Below are positions 45,181 through 54,344 of a stretch of 64,000 nucleotides of DNA, one piece after another. The stretch's first letter is position 1. Each line of letters starts with the position of its first letter. The translations under genes were made by a program, and so were the position numbers. This DNA comes from Mycolicibacterium aichiense (GTDB lineage Bacteria > Actinomycetota > Actinomycetes > Mycobacteriales > Mycobacteriaceae), in the NCBI RefSeq assembly GCF_010726245.1, contig NZ_AP022561.1, positions 930,001 to 994,000 on the forward strand. The letters run 5' to 3'. A model generated the notes under the pieces. That model searched no databases and was not told where the DNA came from. It saw only the letters and a list, made by a program, of their open reading frames with translations.

Positions 45181-47150
45181 GTGTCTCCCTCTCCGGTGTC
45201 CGGGTTCTCCACCCGGGCGAGGACGGTCCCCACATCGACCTGCTGGCCGACGCTGACCTCCAGTTGGGTCACCACGCCATCGGCGGGCGCGGTGATCGTG
45301 TGTTCCATCTTCATCGCCTCGAGCCAGACCAGCGGCTGGCCGAGCGTCACAGTGTCACCCAGGGCCGCACCGAGCCGGATCACCGCCCCCGGCATGGGTG
45401 CCAGCAACGAGCCCTTCTCGACGGCCGAGCCCGGTTCGGGGAATCTGGGCACGACGGTCAACGCAACCGGGCCCAGCGGCGAGTCGACGAATACCTCTGT
45501 GCCGTAACGGCTCACACTGAACGCGGTGGCGACCCCCGTGTCAGCCAGTACGACCTGGTCGGGCCGCGCCGACAACACCGTCACACCGGGATCGTCGGGC
45601 AGGACCACCCCATCGCGGGTGACTCGGTAGCTGACCTGGTGTTCCTGCTCGCCGGCCGAGTAGCTCTTGACCTGATTCCCCGACACGACGTTGCGCCAGC
45701 CGCTGGGAATCTCGCCCAGTACCCGTGCGCCGGCGCGATTGTGGGCACTGTCGGCCAGAGCGGCGGCGACAACCGAGAGCCGCGTCGCACGGTCACCGGC
45801 CAGCGGGCGGGCCAAGTCGGGCAAGCCGTGGGTATCGAAGAATGCGGTGTCGGTGGCGCCGTCCAGGAAGCCCTGGTGGCGAAGGACATTGACGAGCAGA
45901 TCGCGGTTGGTGCGGATGCCGTGCAGCCGGGCACCGGCCAATGCGGCGGCGAGCACCTGGGCGGCACGCCGTCGGGTGGGGGCGTAGGAGATCACCTTGG
46001 CCAACATGGGGTCGTAGTGGATCGACACTGTCGCCTGGCCATCGATACCGGAGTCCAGCCGGATGCCGGTGTCGGAGATGAGGCCGAAAGTGGTTGTCAC
46101 ACCTGGTACCTCGAACTGATGAAGGCGCCCCGCCTGCGGTTGCCAGTTCTTGGCGGGGTCCTCGGCATAGATGCGGGCCTCGATCGAGTGGCCGCGGGCG
46201 AGCGGGGGCTGTGGGCCGAGCCGCTCGCCGTCGGCCACCGCCAGCTGCAGCTCGACGAGGTCCAGGCCGGTGGTGAGTTCGGTGACGGGATGCTCGACCT
46301 GCAGCCGAGTGTTCATCTCCAGGAAGTAGAACTCGCCCTCGTCGTCGGCCAGGAACTCGACAGTGCCGGCGCCGGTGTAGCCGATCGCGGCCGCCGCCAG
46401 CCGGGCGGCGTCAAACAGCCTCTCCCGCATGCCCGCAACGCGCTCGACGAGCGGAGAGGGCGCTTCTTCGATGATCTTTTGATGCCGGCGTTGGATCGAG
46501 CATTCCCGCTCGCCGACTGCCCAGACCGTGCCGTGCTGATCGGCAAGGACCTGGACCTCGACATGGTGACCGGTGGGCAGATACCGCTCGCAGAACACCG
46601 TCGGATCGCCGAACGCCGACTGGGCTTCGCGCTGTGCGGCATCGACCTGGCCAGACAGCTCGGCCAGGTCGGACACCACCCGCATACCGCGGCCGCCGCC
46701 GCCTGCTGACGCCTTCACCAGAACCGGCAGCTGAGCGTCTGTGACCGTGGTGGGGTCGAGCTCGTCGAGGACCGGTACCCCGGCGGCGGCCATCATCTTC
46801 TTCGCCTCGATCTTCGAGCCCATCGACGCGACGGCGGCTACCGGCGGCCCGATCCAGGTCAGCCCGGCGTCGATCACCGCCTTCGCGAAATCGGCATTCT
46901 CGGAGAGGAATCCGTATCCGGGATGGACCGCGTCGGCACCCGAGGCCTGCGCGGCGGCGATGATCTGGGCGGCATCGAGGTAGGCGTTGGTGCCCTCGAG
47001 TCGGACCCGCGCGTCGGCCTCGGCGACGTGGGGCGCGTCGACGTCCGGGTCGGTGTAGACAGCCACCGCGCCGATGCCGAGCCGGCGGCACGTGGCGAAC
47101 ACGCGGCGGGCGATTTCGCCACGGTTGGCGACGAGAACCTTAGTGATCAC
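45177..47150 (-). CDS. accA2: Acyl-CoA carboxylase alpha subunit (biotin carboxylase + BCCP)
   Basis: 657-aa biotin-dependent carboxylase alpha chain. N-terminal biotin carboxylase (KVLVANRGEIARRVFATCR, KASAGGGGRGMRVV ATP-grasp glycine loop, EMNTRLQVEHPVTE). C-terminal biotinyl domain with the acceptor lysine K614 in WLEAMKMEHT. GTG 47150 follows the accD2 stop by seven bases. Paired with AccD2; the substrate is not established, though the operon suggests a branched or isoprenoid acyl-CoA such as a methylcrotonyl/geranyl type. Confidence 0.95.
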   Translation of the reverse strand: MITKVLVANRGEIARRVFATCRRLGIGAVAVYTDPDVDAPHVAEADARVRLEGTNAYLDAAQIIAAAQASGADAVHPGYGFLSENADFAKAVIDAGLTWIGPPVAAVASMGSKIEAKKMMAAAGVPVLDELDPTTVTDAQLPVLVKASAGGGGRGMRVVSDLAELSGQVDAAQREAQSAFGDPTVFCERYLPTGHHVEVQVLADQHGTVWAVGERECSIQRRHQKIIEEAPSPLVERVAGMRERLFDAARLAAAAIGYTGAGTVEFLADDEGEFYFLEMNTRLQVEHPVTELTTGLDLVELQLAVADGERLGPQPPLARGHSIEARIYAEDPAKNWQPQAGRLHQFEVPGVTTTFGLISDTGIRLDSGIDGQATVSIHYDPMLAKVISYAPTRRRAAQVLAAALAGARLHGIRTNRDLLVNVLRHQGFLDGATDTAFFDTHGLPDLARPLAGDRATRLSVVAAALADSAHNRAGARVLGEIPSGWRNVVSGNQVKSYSAGEQEHQVSYRVTRDGVVLPDDPGVTVLSARPDQVVLADTGVATAFSVSRYGTEVFVDSPLGPVALTVVPRFPEPGSAVEKGSLLAPMPGAVIRLGAALGDTVTLGQPLVWLEAMKMEHTITAPADGVVTQLEVSVGQQVDVGTVLARVENPDTGEGDT

Positions 47151-47157
47151 GAGGAAC

Positions 47158-48753
47158 TCACATCCGGAAGACGCCGAAGTTCGACGTCCCCTCGATCGGT
47201 GCATTGGCTATGGCGGACAAACACATTCCCAAAACGGTGCGGGTGTCACGGGGATCGATCACCCCGTCGTCGTAGATGCGGCCGGACAGGAACATCGGCA
47301 GCGACTCGGCCTCGATCTGCGCCTCGACTGCCGCGCGCAGTGCTGCGTCGGCCTGCTCGTCCACGACCCCGCCGCGGGCTTCGGTGGCCGCCCGATTGAC
47401 GATGGACAGCACGCCGGCCAGCTGCGCGCCGCCCATCACCGCGGATTTGGCGCTCGGCCAGGCGAACAGGAAGCGGGGATCGTAGGCGCGCCCACACATG
47501 CCGTAGTGGCCTGCCCCGTAGGAGGCGCCGATCAGCAGCGAGATGTGCGGGACGCGCGAATTGGACACGGCATTGATCATCATCGAGCCGTGCTTGATCA
47601 TCCCGCCTTCCTCGTACGCCTTACCGACCATATAGCCAGTCGTGTTGTGCAGGAACAGCAGTGGCGTGTTGGATCGATTGGCCAGCTGGATGAACTGGGT
47701 GGCTTTCTGTGACTCCTCGCTGAACAGCACCCCGCGGGCGTTGGCCAGGATGCCCACCGGGTAGCCGTGCAGGCTCGCCCAGCCGGTCACCAGGGACGGT
47801 CCGTACATGGCTTTGAACTCGTCGAAATCTGAGCCGTCGACGATGCGCGCGATCACCTCTCGGGGATCGAACGGGATGCGCAGATCGGCCGACACGATGC
47901 CCAGCAGTTCGTCGGGATCGGCAAGCGGCGGGACGACCGGGCGCGGCGCCGGACCCTGTTTGGTCCAGTTCAGCCGGGCCACGATGCGCCGGCCGATCCG
48001 GATGGCATCGACCTCGTCGACGGCCAGATAGTCGCCCAAACCCGATACCCGCGCGTGCATTTCAGCCCCGCCGAGCGACTCGTCGTCGGACTCCTCGCCG
48101 GTCGCCATCTTGACCAGCGGCGGCCCGGCCAGGAACACCTTCGAGCGTTCCTTGATCATCACCACGTGATCGGACATGCCGGGGATGTAGGCGCCACCTG
48201 CGGTGGAGTTGCCGAACACCAGCGCGATCGTCGGGATACCCGCCGCGGACAGCCGGGTCAGGTCGCGGAACATCTGACCGCCCGGGATGAAGATCTCTTT
48301 CTGCGTCGGCAGATCGGCACCGCCGGACTCCACCAGTGAGATCACCGGCAGCCGGTTTTCGAATGCGACCTGATTGGCCCGCAGAATCTTCTTCAGCGTC
48401 CAGGGATTACTGGTGCCGCCTTTGACGGTGGGGTCGTTGGCGACCAGCAGACACTCGACACCTTCCACCACGCCGATGCCCGTCACCAGGCTGGCGCCGA
48501 CCTGAAAGTCGCTGCCGTATGCGGCCAGCGGACACAGTTCCAGGAACGGCGAATCGGGGTCGACGAGTAGTTCGATGCGTTCGCGGGCGGTCAGCTTGCC
48601 GCGCGCGTGATGCCGGTCGACGTACTTGGCGCCGCCGCCGGCCAGCGCCTTGGCCAGCTCGCCGTCGATCTCGGCGAGTTTGGCGCTCATCGCCTCGGCT
48701 GCCTCGACATAGGTCGGCGCCTTCGGGTCGAGGGTGCTCTTCAGCGCGGTCAT
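47158..48753 (-). CDS. accD2: Acyl-CoA carboxylase carboxyltransferase (beta) subunit
   Basis: 531-aa carboxyltransferase of the MCC/GCC (not propionyl-CoA) type: RHHARGKLTARERIELLVD, GVECLLVANDPTVKGGT, SGGADLPTQKEIFIPGG, FGNSTAGGAYIPGMSDH, and the second half ASYGAGHYGMCGRAYDPRF. The KGGTxxPxTxKKxLRAxxxA pattern is typical of methylcrotonyl- and geranyl-CoA carboxylases. ATG 48753 overlaps the fadE13 stop (ATGA). It forms the holoenzyme with AccA2. Confidence 0.95.
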   Translation of the reverse strand: MTALKSTLDPKAPTYVEAAEAMSAKLAEIDGELAKALAGGGAKYVDRHHARGKLTARERIELLVDPDSPFLELCPLAAYGSDFQVGASLVTGIGVVEGVECLLVANDPTVKGGTSNPWTLKKILRANQVAFENRLPVISLVESGGADLPTQKEIFIPGGQMFRDLTRLSAAGIPTIALVFGNSTAGGAYIPGMSDHVVMIKERSKVFLAGPPLVKMATGEESDDESLGGAEMHARVSGLGDYLAVDEVDAIRIGRRIVARLNWTKQGPAPRPVVPPLADPDELLGIVSADLRIPFDPREVIARIVDGSDFDEFKAMYGPSLVTGWASLHGYPVGILANARGVLFSEESQKATQFIQLANRSNTPLLFLHNTTGYMVGKAYEEGGMIKHGSMMINAVSNSRVPHISLLIGASYGAGHYGMCGRAYDPRFLFAWPSAKSAVMGGAQLAGVLSIVNRAATEARGGVVDEQADAALRAAVEAQIEAESLPMFLSGRIYDDGVIDPRDTRTVLGMCLSAIANAPIEGTSNFGVFRM

Positions 48754-49907
48754 GCCTGGTATCCAAGTGCCTTGGCCGCCAGGCCGGTGAGGATTTCGGT
48801 GGTTCCGCCGCCGATACCCAGGATCCGCATGTCCCGGTATTGGCGTTCGACCTCGCACTCGGTCATGTATCCCATCCCTCCGAAGAGCTGAACGGCTTGG
48901 TGCGCCACCCATTCGCCGGCTTCCACCGCGGTGTTCTTCGCGAAGCACACTTCGGCGATCAGATTGGTCTCGCCCGATAGTTGCCGTTCTACGACATGGC
49001 GCGAATACACCCGCGCCACGTCGATGCGGCGAGCCATCTCGGCCAGTGTGTTCTGTACAGCTTGCCGGGAGATCAGCGGCCGTCCGAACGTCTCACGGTC
49101 CCGGCACCATTGCAGAGTCAGGTCCAGGCAGCGCTGGGCCGACGAATACGCCTGAGCCGCAAGGCCGATGCGTTCGGAGACGAAGGCCTGCGCGATCTGA
49201 GCGAAGCCGGTGTTCTCGGCGCCGACGAGGTTGGCCGCGGGAACTCGGGCGTCGGTATAGGACAGCTCGGCGGTGTCGGAGGAGCGCCAGCCCATCTTGT
49301 CCAGCCGCCGGGTGACCTCGAAGCCCGGTGTGCCCTTCTCGACGACGAGCAACGAAACCCCGGCCGCCCCGGGTAATTCGGCGCCGCCGGTGCGTACAGC
49401 GGTGACGACGTAGTCAGCCCGTACCCCAGAGGTGATGTAGGTCTTCGCCCCGTTGACGACGTAGTCATCCCCGTCCCGAACGGCCGTGGTCCGCAAGTGG
49501 CCGACGTCGGAGCCGCCGCCGGGCTCGGTGATCGCCAGCGAGCCGATCAGTTCGCCGGCCAGCGTGGGCCGGACGAACTTCTCGATCAGCCGTTCGTCAC
49601 CGCTGGCGGCCATGTGTGGCACCGCGATACCGCAGGTGAACAGCGAGGCGAAAACGCCGCCGGGCGTGCCGGATTCGTGCAATTCCTCGCAGATGATCAG
49701 CGAGTCCGCGGCGTCACCACCGCCGCCGCCGACCGACTCGGGGAGGTCGGCGCCCAGTAGGCCGGCGGACGCGGCGTGGCGGTGCAGGTCGCGGGGGAGT
49801 TCGCCGGCGCGCTCCCACTCCTCGACGTGCGGCAGGATCTCGCGTTCGGCGAAGCTGCGCACCGTCTTGCGCAGCTGCTGGCGTTCGGGGGTGTTCCAGA
49901 TGTTCAC
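48750..49907 (-). CDS. fadE13: Acyl-CoA dehydrogenase FadE13
   Basis: 385-aa acyl-CoA dehydrogenase, paralogous to FadE12. LIGSLAITEPGGGSDVGHLRT, VNGAKTYITSGVRADY and QLFGGMGYMTECEVERQYRD (catalytic Glu in TECE) are present. Start GTG 49907 overlaps the AtuA-like stop by GTGA; a longer frame to 49949 would run into that gene. Isovaleryl/citronellyl-type enzymes share these loops. Confidence 0.94.
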   Translation of the reverse strand: MNIWNTPERQQLRKTVRSFAEREILPHVEEWERAGELPRDLHRHAASAGLLGADLPESVGGGGGDAADSLIICEELHESGTPGGVFASLFTCGIAVPHMAASGDERLIEKFVRPTLAGELIGSLAITEPGGGSDVGHLRTTAVRDGDDYVVNGAKTYITSGVRADYVVTAVRTGGAELPGAAGVSLLVVEKGTPGFEVTRRLDKMGWRSSDTAELSYTDARVPAANLVGAENTGFAQIAQAFVSERIGLAAQAYSSAQRCLDLTLQWCRDRETFGRPLISRQAVQNTLAEMARRIDVARVYSRHVVERQLSGETNLIAEVCFAKNTAVEAGEWVAHQAVQLFGGMGYMTECEVERQYRDMRILGIGGGTTEILTGLAAKALGYQA

Positions 49908-51598
49908 AGAAGCTCTTCCGGGATGTCGATGTGCCGGCTTCGCAGCCACTCGCCAAGACCTTTGGCCTGCGGGTCGAACCGCGCTTGATACGCGACACCC
50001 TGTCCGAGGATGCCGTCGATGACGAAGTTGACCGCACGCAGGTTCGGCAGCAGATGCCGGGTGATTGCGAGATCGGCTGTCTCGGGAAGTAATTCACGCA
50101 ACTTGTCCACGGTCAGCGCATGCGCCAGCCAGCGCCACTGGTCGTCGGTGCGTACCCAGACACCGACATTGGCTGCGCCGCCCTTGTCGCCGCTGCGTGC
50201 CCCGGCGATCGTGCCCAGCGGCGCGCGACGCACCGGGCCGCCCGCGAGTGGTTCGGGCAACGCGGGCGGCTCGACATCGGCGAGTTCCACGGTCGTTGCC
50301 GCGGGTGCGATCTCGGCGCGGCTGCCGTCCGGTCGCACCGCGACCTGCTCGACCTCGCTCGCGGGCACGTAGCCCGGGGTGAACACGCCGTAGACCTGCC
50401 CGTCGCCCGGCGGCGCGGTCGAGGTGAAACCCGGGTAGGAGGCGAGCGCGAGTTCGACTGCAGCCGAAGAGAATTGGCGACCCACGGTCTTGGGATCCGG
50501 GTCGCGCACGACACAGCTCAGCAGTGCGCTGGCCGCCTCTTCGGTATCGGCGTCGGCGTGGTCGGTGCGGGCCAGCGTCCAGCCCATCTCGGCGGGCTTC
50601 ACGCGCAGGGCCGACTCCAGTTGGCCACGCACCAAGGCGGCCTTGGCCTCGATGTCCAGCCCGGTGAGCACGAACGTCACCGCGTTGCGGAACCCGCCGA
50701 TGCTGTTCAGCGAGACCTTCAGTGTGGGGGGTGGTGGCTCACCGCGTACGCCGCTGATGCGCACCCGGTCGGGGCCGTCGTCGGACAGTGCGATCGTGTC
50801 GAACCGGGCGGTGACGTCGGGGTTGGCGTAGCGGGCGCCGCCGATCTCGTAGAGCAGTTGCGCGGTGACGGTGCCGATGCTCACCTGCCCGCCGGTTCCG
50901 GAGTGTTTGGTGATCACCGAGGAGCCGTCGGCGTGGACTTCGGCCAGCGGGAAGCCGGCATGGCCCAGGTCGGCGATCTCGGTGAAGAAGGAGTAGTTGC
51001 CGCCGGTGGCCTGCGCTCCGCACTCGATGACGTGGCCGGCCACCACCGCTCCTGCCAATCGGTCGTAGTCGCAGCGTTCCCAGCCGAAATGCGCAGCGGC
51101 CGGACCGACCACCACCGACGCGTCGGTGACCCGGCCGGTGACGACGATGTCGGCGCCGGCGGTCAGGCAGTCGGCGATGCCCCACGCACCCAGGTAGGCG
51201 TTGGCGGTCAGCGGTGAGCCCAGTCCAAGGTCCGAGGCGCGGGGGAGAAGGTCGTCGCCTTCGACGTGGGCGACCTTTGCCGGAATGCCCAGCCGCTCGG
51301 CCAGCCCGCGAACTGCATCGGCCAACCCGGCCGGGTTGAGCCCGCCGGCGTTGGCGACGATGCGGACCCCGCGCTCGTGGGCGAGTCCGAGGCATTCCTC
51401 GAGCTGGGTCAGGAACGTCTTGGCGTAGCCACGGTCGGGGTTTTTCATCTTGTCCCGGCCCAGGATGAGCATCGTGAGCTCGGCGAGATAGTCGCCCGTC
51501 AGGTAGTCGAGGTCGCCGCCGGCGAGCATCTCGCGCATCGCGCCGAGGCGGTCACCATAGAAGCCCGAACAGTTACCGATCCGCACCGCATCTGCCAC
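49904..51598 (-). CDS. Acyclic terpene utilisation AtuA-like protein (DUF1446, Rv0976c-like)
   Basis: 564-aa AtuA-family protein: VRIGNCSGFYGDRLGAMREML, GRDKMKNPDRGYAKTF, ANAGGLNPAGLAD, VTGRVTDASVV, then a C-terminal module with GTIAGARSGDKGGAANVGVWVR. AtuA is essential for citronellol/geraniol growth in Pseudomonas, with no assigned enzymatic step. First gene of the operon. GTG 51598 follows GAAGGGAAG at a good distance; a TTG at 51625 is in frame but sits on the operator and too near the -10. Confidence 0.9.
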   Translation of the reverse strand: MADAVRIGNCSGFYGDRLGAMREMLAGGDLDYLTGDYLAELTMLILGRDKMKNPDRGYAKTFLTQLEECLGLAHERGVRIVANAGGLNPAGLADAVRGLAERLGIPAKVAHVEGDDLLPRASDLGLGSPLTANAYLGAWGIADCLTAGADIVVTGRVTDASVVVGPAAAHFGWERCDYDRLAGAVVAGHVIECGAQATGGNYSFFTEIADLGHAGFPLAEVHADGSSVITKHSGTGGQVSIGTVTAQLLYEIGGARYANPDVTARFDTIALSDDGPDRVRISGVRGEPPPPTLKVSLNSIGGFRNAVTFVLTGLDIEAKAALVRGQLESALRVKPAEMGWTLARTDHADADTEEAASALLSCVVRDPDPKTVGRQFSSAAVELALASYPGFTSTAPPGDGQVYGVFTPGYVPASEVEQVAVRPDGSRAEIAPAATTVELADVEPPALPEPLAGGPVRRAPLGTIAGARSGDKGGAANVGVWVRTDDQWRWLAHALTVDKLRELLPETADLAITRHLLPNLRAVNFVIDGILGQGVAYQARFDPQAKGLGEWLRSRHIDIPEELL

Positions 51599-51623
51599 GC
51601 GCGCTGTCTTCCCTTCATTGGCC

Positions 51624-51640
51624 AACCAACCGGTAGGTTA
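51624..51640. promoter_or_regulatory. TetR-type operator and -10 of the AtuA/carboxylase operon
   Basis: AACCAACCGGTAGGTT (51624-51639) is a 16-bp palindrome with one mismatched pair (AACCwACCGGTwGGTT), the kind bound by mycobacterial TetR repressors of fatty-acid genes. On the minus strand TAACCT (51640-51635) serves as a -10 and overlaps the operator. No tetR gene lies nearby in the window. Confidence 0.65.
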
Positions 51641-51795
51641 CTTGGGACCGCCGGTTCCCCGTCAAGGGTTGCGGTCACTCGGCCCGGGTGTTTTGGAGCC
51701 GACGCAGGTGAGCGGCTATCCTGAGATGCAATTGTTGGCCGCCGGCATGTCAGAGTCTCTGCGCGGCGACACCCCTGATCAAGGAGAAGCACGTC

Positions 51796-51969
51796 ATGGC
51801 TGTGCCCAAGCGCAGAATGTCGCGCGCGAACACCCGCAGTCGGCGCGCGCAGTGGAAGGCCGAGGCCACCGGTCTGGTCAACGTTTCCGTCGGCGGTCGC
51901 CAGCACAAGGTTCCCCGTCGGTTGCTCAAGGCTGCGCGCCTCGGACTGATCGATCTAGACAAGCGCTGA
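51796..51969 (+). CDS. rpmF: 50S ribosomal protein L32, cysteine-free form
   Basis: 57-aa basic protein starting [20 protein letters not shown] and ending [16 protein letters not shown], an L32 of the C-minus type (no CxxC zinc ribbon). AAGGAGAAG precedes the ATG. It lies directly before mprA, as in M. tuberculosis (Rv0979A). The C-minus form suits zinc-poor conditions if a C-plus copy exists elsewhere. Confidence 0.95.
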   Translation: MAVPKRRMSRANTRSRRAQWKAEATGLVNVSVGGRQHKVPRRLLKAARLGLIDLDKR

Positions 51970-52011
51970 CGCCGTTCGCCGGCCGCGAATTGCCTGCTCG
52001 CGCGGCGTGCC

Positions 52012-52030
52012 TCTCAGGCCAATCTCAGGC
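52012..52030 (+). promoter_or_regulatory. MprA box upstream of mprA (autoregulation)
   Basis: Direct repeat TCTCAGGC at 52012-52019 and 52023-52030, start-to-start spacing 11 bp, matching the two-half-site MprA box. It lies 15 bp before the mprA GTG. Confidence 0.75.
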
Positions 52031-52044
52031 GTTGGGTTGAGACT

Positions 52045-52737
52045 GTGGCTGTGCGAATACTTGTCGTTGATGATGATCGCGCTGTGCGCGAGTCGTTGCG
52101 CCGGTCACTTTCCTTCAATGGATATTCGGTAGACCTGGCGCAGGACGGGGTCGAAGCTCTCGACGCGATCGCCAATGACCGGCCCGATGCGCTCGTGCTC
52201 GATGTGATGATGCCGCGGTTGGACGGCCTCGAAGTGTGTCGTCAGCTGCGCAGCACGGGTGACGATCTCCCGATCCTGGTTCTGACCGCTCGCGACTCGG
52301 TGTCCGAGCGGGTGGCCGGCCTGGACGCCGGTGCCGATGACTATCTGCCCAAGCCGTTCGCCCTCGAAGAGTTGCTGGCCCGGATGCGCGCGCTGCTGCG
52401 CAGGACCGGCCCCGAGGAGCAGTCCGATTCCGCTGTGATGACGTTCGGCGATCTGACGCTGGATCCGGTGACCCGCGAGGTGCATCGCGGCAAACGCGCC
52501 ATCAGCCTGACCCGGACCGAGTTCGCGTTGCTGGAGATGCTGATCGCCAATCCGCGACGGGTGCTCACCCGCAGCCGCATCCTCGAGGAGGTGTGGGGTT
52601 TCGACTTCCCGACCTCGGGCAATGCGCTGGAGGTATACGTCGGGTACCTACGCCGAAAGACTGAAGCGGAAGGAGAGCCGCGGCTGATCCACACCGTGCG
52701 GGGTGTGGGCTATGTGCTGCGTGAGACACCGCCCTGA
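52045..52737 (+). CDS. mprA: Two-component response regulator MprA
   Basis: 230-aa OmpR-family regulator of envelope stress and persistence. Receiver domain with phospho-acceptor D53 ([12 protein letters not shown]), conserved ILTARDS and YLPKPF; C-terminal winged helix ([32 protein letters not shown]). Its TGA overlaps the mprB ATG (TGATG). It controls pepD, sigE and sigB in M. tuberculosis. Confidence 0.98.
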   Translation: MAVRILVVDDDRAVRESLRRSLSFNGYSVDLAQDGVEALDAIANDRPDALVLDVMMPRLDGLEVCRQLRSTGDDLPILVLTARDSVSERVAGLDAGADDYLPKPFALEELLARMRALLRRTGPEEQSDSAVMTFGDLTLDPVTREVHRGKRAISLTRTEFALLEMLIANPRRVLTRSRILEEVWGFDFPTSGNALEVYVGYLRRKTEAEGEPRLIHTVRGVGYVLRETPP

Positions 52738-54281
52738 TGTCACCACTGAGGCGGCGCGCGCGGGCTGAGCGGGCGCCGGAAGAACCGACGTCATCGTTGT
52801 CATTGCGATGGCGGGTGATGCTGCTGGCCATGTCCATGGTGGCCATGGTCGTCGTGCTGATGGCGGTCGCGGTGTATGCGGTGGTGTCCGCCGCGCTCTA
52901 CACCGACATCGACAACCAACTCCAGAGCCGCGCGAGCCTGCTCATCGCCAGCGGTTCGCTGGCCGCCGACCCCGGTAAGGCCATCGAGGGCACCGCGTAC
53001 TCCGACGTCAACGCGATGTTGGTCAACCCGGGCCGCTCGACCTACACCGCGAATCAGCAAGGCCAGAAGCTACCGGTCGGCGAGCCGGAGAAATCCGTCA
53101 TCAGCGGCGAGTTGCTGATGTCCCGCCGCACCGTCGGCAACCAGCGGGTGCTGGCGGTGCACCTGCCCGACAATCGATCACTGCTGATCTCCAAGAGCCT
53201 GGCGCCCACCAACGCCGTGATGACCAAGCTGAAATGGGTCCTGCTGGCGGTGGGCGGAATCGGCGTCGTGGTCGCGGCGATCGCCGGCGGGATGGTCGCG
53301 CGGACCGGTCTGCGGCCGGTGGCCCGGCTCACCGAGGCTGCCGAGCGGGTGGCGCGCACCGACGACCTGCGTCCCATCCCGGTCTTCGGTAGTGACGAAC
53401 TCGCCAGGCTCACCGAGACGTTCAACACGATGCTGCGCGCGCTGACCGAATCGCGGGAGCGGCAGGCCCGGCTGGTCGCTGACGCCGGGCACGAGTTGCG
53501 CACACCGCTGACATCACTGCGCACCAACGTCGAGCTGCTGATGGCGTCGATGAAGCCGGGTGCCCCGCGGTTGCCGGAGAGCGAGATGGCCGACCTGCGC
53601 ACCGATGTGATCGGTCAGATCGAGGAATTGTCCACTCTGGTAGGCGATCTCGTCGACCTGACCCGCGAGGACGCCGGCGGACTCGTCCACGAGGCAGTAG
53701 ACCTCAGCGAGATCGTCGACCGCAGTCTGGAGCGGGCGCGCAGGCGCCGCAACGATGTTCAGTTCGACGTCGACGTCGTCGGATGGCAGGTCTACGGCGA
53801 TCCGGCCGGACTGTCGCGGGCAGTGGTCAATCTGCTTGACAATGCGGCGAAGTGGAGCCCGTCGGGCGCACACGTCGGCGTCCGGCTCCGCCAGGTGGAC
53901 GCCGCGCACGCCGAACTCGTGGTGTCCGATTACGGGCCCGGAATCCCCCCGCAGGAACGCGGGCTGGTGTTCGAGCGGTTCTACCGATCGGCGTCCGCGC
54001 GGGCGATGCCGGGGTCCGGGCTGGGTCTGGCGATCGTCAAACAGGTCGTGGTCAAGCATGGCGGCATGATCCGCATCGGAGAGACCGTCCCGGGCGGACA
54101 GCCGCCGGGCACGTCGTTCTTCGTCCTGCTGCCGGGCCTGCCGATCTCCGCGGACGCCTACCCCGACGATTCAGCCGAAAGCGAAAACGCGACCACAATC
54201 GCCAGGACCACTGGTGATCGCCGGTTTCATGAGAAAAAACCCAACGGTGCACCGAGTGTTATCTCAGTCGATTCTCAGTAG
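52737..54281 (+). CDS. mprB: Sensor histidine kinase MprB
   Basis: 514-aa membrane sensor: TM1 about residues 27-50, extracytoplasmic domain, TM2 about 164-186, HAMP, HisKA with phospho-His H252 in DAGHELRTPLTSLRTN, and HATPase with NLLDNAAKWSP, DYGPGIPPQERG, GSGLGLAIVKQ. It signals to MprA; its extracytoplasmic domain interacts with DnaK and PepD in M. tuberculosis. The 3' end carries an MprA box for pepD. Confidence 0.97.
   Translation: MSPLRRRARAERAPEEPTSSLSLRWRVMLLAMSMVAMVVVLMAVAVYAVVSAALYTDIDNQLQSRASLLIASGSLAADPGKAIEGTAYSDVNAMLVNPGRSTYTANQQGQKLPVGEPEKSVISGELLMSRRTVGNQRVLAVHLPDNRSLLISKSLAPTNAVMTKLKWVLLAVGGIGVVVAAIAGGMVARTGLRPVARLTEAAERVARTDDLRPIPVFGSDELARLTETFNTMLRALTESRERQARLVADAGHELRTPLTSLRTNVELLMASMKPGAPRLPESEMADLRTDVIGQIEELSTLVGDLVDLTREDAGGLVHEAVDLSEIVDRSLERARRRRNDVQFDVDVVGWQVYGDPAGLSRAVVNLLDNAAKWSPSGAHVGVRLRQVDAAHAELVVSDYGPGIPPQERGLVFERFYRSASARAMPGSGLGLAIVKQVVVKHGGMIRIGETVPGGQPPGTSFFVLLPGLPISADAYPDDSAESENATTIARTTGDRRFHEKKPNGAPSVISVDSQ
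54262..54279 (+). promoter_or_regulatory. MprA box upstream of pepD
   Basis: Direct repeat TCTCAGT at 54262-54268 and 54273-54279, spacing 11 bp, inside the last codons of mprB and 66 bp before the pepD ATG. Same geometry as the mprA autoregulatory box. Confidence 0.75.
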
Positions 54282-54344
54282 TGCAAGGCAAGCTGTGGTC
54301 AGCAGTTTCAGGCATTTTGCGAACAGGAAGAGCGACCTGACGAC

